DNA of 64,000 nucleotides from Lumbricus rubellus. Its lineage: Eukaryota > Annelida > Clitellata > Crassiclitellata > Lumbricidae. The notes below the pieces were generated by a model that saw only the letters and a program-made list of their open reading frames with translations, did no database searches and was not told the origin of the DNA. A program made the translations under genes and the position numbers. The stretch spans positions 63,975,804-64,039,803 of the forward strand of contig OX243811.1 of assembly GCA_945859605.1 (NCBI GenBank), read 5' to 3'. Of this stretch, positions 28,491 through 40,400 are shown in pieces (position 1 is the first letter of the stretch; the number at the start of each line of letters is the position of its first letter).

Positions 28491-30123
28491 TATGTAATTT
28501 TGTCATCCTATAGTATTATAATAGTTATGCTATATTCATAAATGGATGGCAATTTAAATTATAGGCTTATATTTAAACATCCTGAACCGCTGAAGTCATG
28601 TCGAAGCATAGGGGCATACGACTCACAAGTCACAACTCAAGAAAGACACCCAAACTTCTATTTAAAAAGTTACTGTAGGCTTTAGTGAAAACTGTTCCAT
28701 GCATTTCCGACGTGTTTTTATTTATTCAGTTCACGGCGGAGATGGTTATTATGATGTTATTGATGATGATGACGACGACGATAACGACAACAACTATGAT
28801 GGTGACATTTTAAATTATGCCCAAGGAATATTTTTCTGGCTAATTAATTACAGAATCAAATGCTTCTTCTGTGCTAGGTAACTTCAGCATAAAGAATTTG
28901 AAGAAAAAAAACAGCCTGGAGCTCAGTGCATTGTCTTCTCACAACTGGCAGCAAAACCCAAAGAACTTCAGTCTTACAAAGTTGGCCATCAAAATGCATC
29001 CATGAATTCCAGAATAATTGTCGGCTTTTCTTGCAGCTCGTTATTGCTGAGAACAACATTCCTGTCATCTAAACATCGTCCTCCATTCTTCCAACACCTA
29101 CAACTAAATCCGCGAAAGATTTGCAGCTAACGAGATTGAATCTTAAAATTTTGATGAAATCTAAAATGCTGGATGGCTTCAAGTCTCCGACAAGTGAACT
29201 TGCATCTTTATAAAAACCTGTGTACACTGTGTCGAAAATAACCGCACTGCAGCAATCAACGATATACCGAAAAGGAACTTAAATACCGTAATACATGGAT
29301 ATAATATTACTACCTGCAATTAATATCCAAGTCGCCACAATACTAGACCTTAAAGTCACCTAATGCATTCACAAAGTCACAGAAATCAGACACTTGTGCA
29401 TGCTGTGTCGCAGAGTTGCCAACTTATTGTCTGATCTTACTCGCAACGCATCTGTACTGTGCAAGTGTAATAAGAACACATTTATATAGAGCCATTTTGG
29501 AACAATCATAGGTACACCAGTACATATAATATGCAAACATGCCATTAATCGACAAGAACAGAAGTTTAAGAAGAAAACAATATTTTGTTATTTATTAAAT
29601 GTGATTAAGAAATAGGAGCATAAGTTTCTACAACTCAGAAATTCTTTTTATGCTATGAATGTTACGTGTTAGATGTCATTAAGAAATAAGAAACAGTTTT
29701 TACAGCTAAATAATTTCTTGTTTCTTTGTTCTGTGCATTGCTTTGCAACAATGCATAGTTTTTCAGTCTTAGAAACTGCTACCAGAACACATTGATGAAG
29801 CCCAGAATAGACTAGCATTGTTATTATGCCAACCCTTTGACATCTCAATCAAACAGTAGGCCTAGCCTACAGCAGTCTGACAACAACACCTTCCAAGCCC
29901 CCTTCTCCCATCATGTTAATTCCGAATAATTCCGACCAAACACTTAAATGTATGATTGATTGAGTGATTGTATGATTGATTGATTCCGAGAATTTATATT
30001 GCGCCTCTTCACTGTGCTGGCCTATGTGATGTCACGTGTCATTATACAAGCGAAAATATTGCATAAGTTAGCAAAGAATACATAGAAATCTGGAAGTCAC
30101 TGTTGGCACACATTTACACATAT

Positions 30124-30172
<49 letters not shown>

Positions 30173-32990
30173 CTAATATACCCACCCGCACACACACATA
30201 CACCTACACACGTTGAGCCAACCAATGGATTACATATGACAGAGATGGATGTTCAGAGTGTGCTATGCGTTATATGTTGTTTGCATGATTTGCGGAGTTG
30301 TTGACCTATTGTGGGGTACTTGTATTTGGTGTGTGCTGGTGTAGGCCTATGCGTGTGCTAGGTGTGTGCGTGTGTGCGTGTATGTGCGGACGGGTGTGTG
30401 TCTTTATTCTGTAGGCCAGTGATATTTCAGTTCTAGATAACAAGAATTCCCAATTTCAGTTCAAATTCGGTTCTACGGCCCTAATTTCAGTTCTAATACT
30501 ATTCCTATTCAGAATATAATTCCTACTTCAGTTCTAATTCAAGTTCAGAAAAATACTAGCAGTCAAATTCTTTGTAAAACAATTCAATTCTCATAAATTT
30601 CTTACAATCATTATGCTGACAACGCAAATACAGAAATCCATAAACCGTCCGCAATTAAGAGATCTCCAGAAATCAAGTGCAGATCAAACGTGAATTTAAA
30701 GACAGTTCATATTGGAATATTATCGAAACAAATGCTATGCACAGCACATATGTTGATTGCCATTAACAGTTAAAGCTGGGCCAACAAATCGTCTCTGTTC
30801 ATGTCAGTCAGCATCTGTCAACTTAACCTGTCTGTAATCAGTGTCCCACACCCAGACATCACTATAACGTTTTTATAAATACCAGAAAATTACTGACTTT
30901 GATGGCAGACCAAACACAATAAATTATATCTGTCATATTACTGTCTGCAGCTGCAAGCCAGTGTTCATGTAGTCACAACACCCCAAGAATCGAAACAAAG
31001 CAGAGATAGGAATATGAACTGAAATCAGTGAAAACAAAGAAATCAATGTGTTAAAGCATAACAAGAGTTCAGGAACACGTGATACGTTCCACGTAAATTA
31101 ACATAACATACACAGAAAGTAGAGTGCCAATGCATGACAATCATGTGCACAAACATATACTTAGATATACACACAAAAGTGTCTAATTGTAACACATTCA
31201 TCACAACACAGTTCTGATATGCAACTGCACGTAAGGACTTGCTGAAGGTCCCTACCTATTGTTCATAGAAATGACCTTGAACCCCCGTTACAGGTCAACT
31301 AACTAACGAAAATGAACTTGATATAATGGCAGTTCCACACTTCAAATTTCTAAAGTGCTACTTGAAAGCCAAATGCAGGGCAACTGTTTATTCACAAGCG
31401 TTTGTCAAAAGTCGTGCCACAAGGTGGTTCTTACTAACACAGCGTTACGAAAAGTTTTAGTGAACATCGAGGAACTCTGAAAGGCCTCCATGTAAAAGTT
31501 CAACTATAGATACAACCACAGACCAAGAACGATTAGAATGTTCATAAAAAAGAGGCGTGCAATAGAGATTATGTCGCTCGAGTCGTTTGAAAATGTCATG
31601 GACATCAAGCACCGTTTACAACAAGACTCGAAGCCTCGCTTCTCGGCTGAAACCCATCGCATCTCATGTGGCTCAGTGTCATTGGGGCAGCAGCTCTGAC
31701 AACCGAGGATTTTCACATCGAGTAGGGTAACATGAACGGTGGACCATGCTAAATAATATTACGATATAAAGAGAACTCAGCGTAACAAAGCGAACTTCAT
31801 CGTCATCATCATACGTTCTTTCCACCGCACATTCTGTGGCAATGGCTTCAAATAAATTATTTCCAGTCTTCGGTCAAGCCTGTTGCTACCTGTAGTGCTA
31901 GCCTAAGCGATGGTAGTCCTCTTTCAAAGAGCAACTTCAAAGAAAAACATGGAATAAAAAGAAGAACCTAGAAGTGAAGAACAAAAACAAGCGGCAAAGT
32001 ACAAAAAAACCGATCCCAGAAAAACACTGAACCATAATATAATTACAAGCACAAACTCAAACATAATGAAAAGTAAAGTGCAACATCATATCAGGACCCG
32101 TCAATGTTCTTAAAAGATTAAGCGCAGATAAAAATCACCAAATCACTTATGCAGCGTAATTTTCACCTTAGAAACCTAAGCGCAGTGCCGACCTTAAATA
32201 AAAGCAGAGTGGATAGTTGCAGCACAAAAATTTGTGGAAACCATGTTCAGAAAAATTATATTTATCAATAAATATTTTTCATTTGAATTCAGACTCATAA
32301 GGCACGTATCAGTACTCTGGAATGCAGCATTTTGTACAGCTTAATAAAAAAAATTGAGCTGAATTAGGTGGGGGGTTACCTTGTGTGGAGCATCACCAAG
32401 GTTAAAGCTGACCCACTCAGAAGTAAAGTTATGGGGTTCTGGAGCCTGTCAAACTATGTGAGGCTATAATTGTAAGGCACTATATAAATGTCCATAAACA
32501 TACATGTGCAAATCTGATAAGAACACCAAAATGAAAAGGCAGAATGGAATATTAGAAAGCGTTTAAGACTTGATCAAAAAAACATAACTGCCAGAAAATG
32601 GCAGACAGTAGGAATCATAATAATGAAGTATAAAATAAGGACATACAACATTATCAGAATACAACAAATTTAAATAATAATCATCAACATTCAACAACAA
32701 CGAAATCAGTAAATCTCAAGGCATCGGCAAAAACAGGAAATGACAAACTACTACATAACCAAAAATAAATTAGCGAAAATACTAAATTAGTCGTAGTAAA
32801 TTAAAAGTCATGAGACCAACATTTGGGATCAAAACAACCCATAATTGGCAACATGGGCAACATTACATCAGGTCTGCAACATTCCCTATTTACACAGCAG
32901 ATCATCAGTCAGCACATGCGTGACGTTTGCAAAGGCACTATATAAAATTATTATAAATAGTCAAACACATTGACATATATATCTTTAGCA
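28491..32990. other. 4.5 kb with no recognised gene
   Basis: Short ORFs (for example minus 29068-28874 and 31716-31504) have no recognisable domain. Seen here: a GATTGATT tract with SINE-like fragment near 29950-30010, a CA array, a TTTCAGTTCTAATTC degenerate repeat near 30425-30550, and a dispersed repeat at 31330-31400. Confidence 0.5.
30126..30170. repeat. (CA)n microsatellite
   Basis: About 22 uninterrupted CA dinucleotides. Confidence 0.95.
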
Positions 32991-32991
32991 T

Positions 32992-33052
32992 GTGACACGT
33001 GAAGAAGATGTGACACGTGAAGAAGATGTGACACGTGAAGAAGATGTGACAC
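32992..33052. repeat. 18 bp tandem repeat containing CACGTG E-boxes
   Basis: Three perfect units of TGACACGTGAAGAAGATG followed by a partial fourth. Each unit holds a palindromic E-box CACGTG, so three E-boxes are spaced exactly 18 bp apart. Confidence 0.9.
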
Positions 33053-33306
33053 AGTGGCTCAAAACCAGTCGCAGGTCGTTTTCTGATCTTCTTTTACCAT
33101 TTCAGATTTTCAGTTATGTTCTACAAAAGCTCTGCTTTAAAATACTTTTACTGCATGAAAACATCCTTTCTAACTAAGGTTATACTCATTATTTTCTCAG
33201 TAGAAAGGTGTGAGAAGATCAAGTAAACAATTTCAGAATAATCGTATTATCGAAATTCTCAGAAACCATTACCTGATTATTCGTCAATTTTGCTGGGCAA
33301 AAAAGA

Positions 33307-33312
33307 TTTATT
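33307..33312 (-). terminator. Possible polyadenylation signal for CEP43
   Basis: TTTATT on the plus strand reads AATAAA on the minus strand, about 635 bp after the CEP43 stop codon. Only one of several AT-rich candidates. Confidence 0.25.
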
Positions 33313-33946
33313 CTGTATAATCGGGTTATTACTTTGGAAATAATGGCTAATTCATATGCAACTGCTGTATTGAAGAATATTCTGGGGTTTTTTTCATGTC
33401 TCGCTTATTTTCAGCTTCTAGTACAATATCTAGAAAGAGACAAGCAACGGTTTGAGTCTCGATGTCACAAATGTAATACGTGCGATATATACATACCGCC
33501 ATAACATTGCTCATGTGCTTCGGCGTGAAACTTTGTGCTGTAGTCAGGAGCGCCTCCGAGTAGAAATATATATTGAAGGGGTGCTATAACAAGTGCACAT
33601 ACATACATACAAATGTACATATATGCACATGTCTACATAATGCCTTATAAATGTTCAATTACATTTACAATTACAATATGTACAGTCGTACCAGTTTATG
33701 TAAACACGTGCACATATACATGAACAAATAGATACGTACGCATAAACGACGAATTACACGTACAATGCATGTACTCTGTCTTGTACAATCTCCTAACAGA
33801 ATTCGCATTTTTCCTCACAACAAATAATCAACAAAAGGACGTCATTGAACAATTGAACAAGCTGCACTTCTGAACAGACAACAAAAACAACAATGGTTTG
33901 ATATGTATGCACGCATGAACTTCATCTTCTTCTTCTCGTTGCAATG

Positions 33947-36900
33947 CTACGGAAGCAGAACATCCTCAAAGTAGTCACCAATTCCACTCGGCTCCGCAAC
34001 CGAGATCGTCTTTTCGGTCGTAGCATCATCGTTCTTCGGAAACAGAATCATACGAATAAATTAAATTGTGTAAACAGAGAGAGATGGCAAGCAAACTCCA
34101 GAGTGCCTTTAATAATAATAATAATAACAATAATAATAATAATAGTCCATAAGTCCCTGGGGAATGAAGTACCTCAGGGCATAAAAAAAAATATATATAA
34201 AAAAAAAATAACAATAATAATAATAATAGCAACAAGAGACGAAAACTGTATTTATGATGGCCAAACATAATTGAAAATGCATCTATTGACGAAACGAGTT
34301 TTATAAATAACAAATTTGATTTAACAAGAAAAGAAGCAACATATAAGGATGTCTACTCTTTTGGGAAATAATTATTAGCGTTCAAGAGGAGGTGGAAAGA
34401 GCTGAAGGCCAAAGAACTGCGTGAATTAATTGATTAACTGATTAATTGATTATTTATGTAGTAATAATAATAATAATAATAACTCTAGAAGGTGAAAGAG
34501 GAGACTGACTGAGCTGGCGTTACTCTTGAGCAAATCCTCTTCGATTTCTTCCAAGATTTCTTCATTGTCATCCGACCTTGCGGATCGCGGCGTTGGACCA
34601 GATGGACTGACACTTATAACAGAGATGACACGCAGACAATCAGCGCTTGAAGCAGGAATGCCACAAAAGTGTCAGGAAACTACTTCATTCACTCGTTCAT
34701 TTGTTCCAACTTTCATTCAATCATTCACTGATCATCTCATTCATTCAGATCTGTTCATTCATTCACTGACTCATTCATCTCTTCACTGATTCTGTCACTC
34801 GTTCCTTTACTCATCCATATTTATATATATGCTAATTCACTCATTTATTCACTAATTCATTCACTCATTCATTTACTGGCAATCAACATAATACAAGAAA
34901 AAAACCATAAACAAGATCATCAAAAATATACAAACAAACATTACAAACATAGACAAGATCATCAAAAATATACAAACAAACATTACAAACAAAGACAAGG
35001 TCGTCACAATTTCACTGGTTTGGAGCTGAAGTGCTATTGACAAGTTTATTCTTGATGTGGCACTTAATAAATAAATGTCAGACTGTGATTACCATAGCTT
35101 GACTTCACCATGCCTACAGTGCTATATTTACAATACTAATTAATATGCAAAACAACTACATTCACTGTATTCTGGAGAACATGGTAACGGTGATACTTCT
35201 CAACTCTATTGAACAACATAACTTACAGAGACTCCTGGAAATCTTCATCGTAGTCTTTCTCGTTACCACCTACAAAAGAACGCCACCCATTACAAACATT
35301 TTCATAAAAGGTCAACAAACATTTTCATGATAGGTCAACGAACATTTTCATGAGAGGTCAACTAACATTTTCATGATAGGTCAATGAACATTTTCATGAT
35401 AGGTCAACTAACATTTTCATGATAGGTCAATGAACATTTTCATGATAGGTCAACTTACATTCTCATGATAGGTCAATGAACATGTTCGTGATAGGTCAAT
35501 GAACATTTTCATAATAGGTCAACGAACATTTTCCTGATAGGTCAACAAATTTTCTGTTGACAAATTTTCTGTTAACTAGACATCAGTAGCATCCAAAATG
35601 TGTCATAACATCAAATCCTGTGCTGCATGTACTTGCATTCGACCCAGTTGTAACTTAACATTTTAACCTTTTTGTTATTTGATTTTCATAGATTTTGAAT
35701 TAACCTCAATGACTATTCGTGTTATAGCTAAGTCAAGTTGCTGTTTTCTGACAGATGCAAAATAAAAAATTTCAATATCTTTAATAATTGTTATTTGTTA
35801 AGTTCAACCGTGAAAATGAGGAAAAATGGGATCAAAATGATTGGCACTACTCATTTAATGTATATAACTTTTCTGCATGTGTTGGCCCTATTTGGGTTTT
35901 CTATTATCATGCAGATTAATATCAAAATCAGCCAGAAATGCTTGTAAAACCTATATCCTGATTTAGTTTAACACAATAGAATATATAACAATACCTAGGT
36001 CGATAATTTCCAATCCATTTTTCTTCGCTTCTGTTTTCTGATTGCTTGACGTCAAACCTGAAATTTTTGTGAACTTCTGAATTCTCAAATTCTATTATTA
36101 CGTTTATCAACTGTTATCAATACTTACGGATATGTGTATCTTGATTTTTTAAGGTGCATTTAAAGTGCATGAAAGTGCAGAGGAAAAGAAACATCTTCAG
36201 AGAGAGTGAGAGGATGCAGGGAGGAGCCCAGACATGAGCTTAGTCCATGGATGGAAGAGGGGAAGGCCATTCCATCACAATGAACACGATTGACAAAGGG
36301 GTCAAAACAGATGGTAGAGTGCAAGGTGTGAACAGATGTCACATTGAGAGGCCTACGCATACAGTTGGAATGATATTTGTGGACAAGAGTCAGCATGTTA
36401 AAAAAAACATAGCAATCATTACAATAAGAGCATGCTAAAAATGGCACCAGGGGCAATCATGAGGTCAATAGGTTAGATTAGATTAGATTTATAATGACAA
36501 TCTGTGTAATCAATGTTGCCCAGCTCTCGCAAGACAGTTTATACAAACCAAGAGATGGAACAAGAGATGGAAGTCCGGCCAGTGAGCTCATACTGCTGCC
36601 AGACGCCAGCTTTGTCATGGTCGTGTCTTTGCCTGCTACATCATCTTTTCCAAAACTGAAGACAAAACAAAAAACACTTGAAAACACACTATATAAACCT
36701 ACATCTACAATACGAAATTATGAATCTCTATATAATGAATGAATGAATAAAAGACAACTAACCACGATTTTAGGCTAACATACTGAGCATTTCTAAAGTA
36801 TCTTGTTTGGTGACATTGTATGACATACACTCCTAAATAGAATACATTCTTTCATTCATTCTGAGAATTTATATAGCGTTTCTTCCAGAGAGAACTACTC

Positions 36901-37438
36901 AGAGGTACTCCCAGTCCAACCACAGCATGAAAACATTTTCTAAATCTCTTAAATCGCACGTGTTTAGATCTGTTGGATAGCTATGGTAAGCGCTTTTGTG
37001 AGATTCTTATATAAATGGCCATATACATAAATACAAAAAGTAGGATTTGAGCAACTTATTAAAAGGAGGCGAGTTTAGCCTAGGCATCAATCGCAAGGCT
37101 AATGGGAGGCATTCCCGATAGTGGGACCCACAACCAAAAAGGCTCGACGCTTCTGAATGAAGTGCGAGCTGGCAGAATCAAGAACCTCCTCATAGGCCGA
37201 GACAAAGGCATATTAAGGAAGTCCTGCAATTGTGTGTAAACAAAATAAGAATATAAAAGTTTGAAGTCGACCTGCTGAATGCGGGTTTTCTGTCGGGTAA
37301 ATCGAGTTCATCATCTTGGCTTGAGACGCTTTCATCTCCATCTTTATCCAAACTAAAGATGTCTCGCATTGATTCACGTTTCTCGTGATTCGTCTTCAGC
37401 TCAGGCAATTTCGACGGATTCTTCGGCAAATCGATCTT
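33947..37438 (-). CDS. CEP43: CEP43 exons 11-16: low-complexity linker and conserved C-terminus
   Basis: Residues 265-451. An acidic and serine-rich linker ([20 protein letters not shown]), the [13 protein letters not shown] motif, then [21 protein letters not shown] and the tail [15 protein letters not shown], which mirrors [14 protein letters not shown] and DYLEDV in human CEP43. Exon 14 is only 43 bp. Confidence 0.82.
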
Positions 37439-40400
37439 CTGCGATCAAAATGTCATTTGCTCAAAAGTCAATCGTATCGTAACCATGAATTTATGTAGCG
37501 TCACTTCAAGAGAAACTCCTTGAGTGCTCCCAACCAGACAGCACCAAACTAAAAAAACGGTTTTTCAAACGCATGAGAAAAGGAGCAGAAGTACCACAGA
37601 AGTATACCGCAGTAGTCACCAGAATCAGTTTACTTAAATTACTAGCCACTATTCGTAATATGATGTGGTGTTGTTTACTTAACATCAGCTACATGCTCCA
37701 TGGCAAGAACTAAACGGTCTGCAAACCACATTTTAAACTAACCTTCGACGTGTCCACGGCCTTCACAGGCAAAATGCCTTCAACATCTTTGAATGCTGAC
37801 GACTTGCATAGAACAAACATTCGATGGTACATGCTCAGAAATTCACCGAACTCAATGGCTGAATAGACAGAAAGAAACACAGTCTAAACAAATGAATATT
37901 ACGAGACCAGCCACGAGTTGCTGATTAATTAGAGTAGGCTAAGGAAACTTGACAGTCATGACAATGGCTGAGAAAAGTGCAAACGAATAATGTAACGCTT
38001 AGTTGAGTAGCACCTTTCATGGCTAAAGTAAGTACTGATACTTATTGTGTTGTATTGTATTGTTATATGACCATTTATAAATCATCTCTCTCAGCAGAAG
38101 TCTTTCAGAAGCGCTCCCAGTGCAATCAACCCTGAAAGAAAAGGCAAGATTTGAGGTGAGAGAAAGATGAGGAAAAATTACCAGACAGAAAGGCATAGCA
38201 AACCGATGGTGGAAATCCATTCCATAGAGAGGGAACTATGCCAGCAAAGCATCTATTAAATCTGTTAAAACTAGTTTAAAAAATAAGCCACCCACCGTTG
38301 CTAAAATTTTTGTCAGCCACTCGAAATTCGTCATTCACGTAACGATCGAGCAAGTTCCTAGACATAAAATATTTTCTTGTAATGCAATGAGGAGTTACAA
38401 AAATAGCAGAAAACGAAACTGCTAAAACAGTGAAAATACATGAAGATATATTTAGACAATTCATCAAGAAATTCCACAACATCTTAAGTTTACTATTTAA
38501 GCAAGCATGAACAGAATCTCTGGATAGTCTGCATGCTGAGATCACAAGAAAGATTTAAATGATAACGTCAAATTCCACAGAATTTATTCTAGAACACAAC
38601 AGAAGTTGGAAAGTGAATCAAGGGTAATAAGTCAGTAAGAAAATAAGTATTTTAAATTGTTATATCAATTGCCTACCATGGTGTACATAAATTTCTTACT
38701 TGATCTGTCACTGAGAGAACTACATTGTTACTATAAATGGCCTCACCTATCTTACCTTTATGGCTTCTTCAAAGTACATCTATCCTTAGAGTAATTTTAT
38801 CGTTCTGCAAAAGATTTAAACATACCGACTAAAATCTGGAAACACATCGGCAAACAGCAGCTGCAGTTCATTCTTTTCGATTTTACCGCTTCTGTCCTAC
38901 AACAGAGATGACAGTGAAACTCGGTATCAACATCAACTACAGCACCTACTAAGTACATTTATAATTTTTTCAAAATACTGAAATTTTACAGTTCGATCTG
39001 ACTATCTGTTTATTCAGAGAGTAAGAAATCTATATAGCACCCCTTCAAGTTAGCTGTTCAGAGGCGCCCTAACCCAGGCACGGCCAAAGTGGAAAGTCTT
39101 GAGAAATTTACAAAAAGAGTTAGACAAGTTCCTAAGGAAGGCTATATTCCAAACACAGCGACCCACAATCAAGAAAGTCCTATTCTGTCTGACCAATTGA
39201 CGTTGTCTAATTACAGTGATATTTCACTTATTCCAAAATAAAAAATACAATTGCATGAGAATGTACGCGCCACAGACCAATTACAAGTCAATTATCTATT
39301 TATCGACATAGAACAAAGTAAGCGTCGTCTTTCGATTTGAATTGGAAGCTGAAGTTTATTCTCGATAATATAATTGATAGGCTTTCAAACAGAGAGTACG
39401 CTCTGGTTTCTAGCTTGAACTTTATGTTTTACCATACTAAATATGAGCTGCATTGGTTTCCTAGAGCTTTTAGAAAACAATCATCCTTCAAGAGTTCAAA
39501 CAATAACAGTAAACTTGATTTTATAACCAATTAACAAACTGAAACTCAGAAACTTTAAGCAGAAGTCATTCACCTTGTCGTATTTGTCGAATTTATGACG
39601 AGCTTCTGAAATCTGCTGAGCTGATAACGACTAAAGATAAAAAGAAAAATTAATTCAGCCATTAGTGATTTAAAAGTATTTTGCAACTGATTAATCCTAT
39701 ATTGACTTATAATTAACGAACAGAAGGTTGTTGAATAATTAGGCAGAAAGAAACGGTGCTAATACTGAGCAACAAGAGGTTACTTAGAGCAACAATTTCT
39801 CTATGGTAGGCTGTCCTATCTTTCTCTCACCTCAAATATTGCATTTCCCTCATGGTCGATCACACTGGGAGCACTTCTGAAAAGCTTTTGCTGAGAGAAG
39901 CGCTTTATAAACCAATGGTCATATAACCCAATACAGAAATACAATCTGAGTTTCTCATGTAATATATAGTATTTTAGCATTTGTAAAGTGCTTCAAATGG
40001 GCTGAACAATTCAGAAGCGCTCCCGATGTGCAAGACCCTGCTGAGAGCAGCAGGTTTTGAGTGGAATAAACAAAGAAGACTGCCAGGCAGAACTGTTGAG
40101 TGAACAGAAGGAGGAGAAAGCACATTCCAAAGAGAAGATATTAAGACCTACATGACCACTACCGTTATACACAAGACGTGATGCCTTACAAGTGCGTTAC
40201 TGCAGCGGTCATGCAGAAGTCGTTACAGTGAAATGGGGTTTGTGATGGTCTGGGGTAACGAACTGTCAACCAACCGAAAGCTTGGGGTAAAAATCCCCCA
40301 TAGGGCAGAAATTCGTGTTGAGATTATGACCCTGTTCTTCTTTAGACTAGCTAGCCAACTCTGCTATAAATATATGAAATGAGACACCCACCCAGTCCTG

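Noticed and set aside
36160..36456. 98-codon minus ORF as an extra CEP43 exon
   Set aside because: It falls between exons 12 and 13 without suitable splice sites or phase, and its sequence looks like repeat body; the chosen exons already join in phase.
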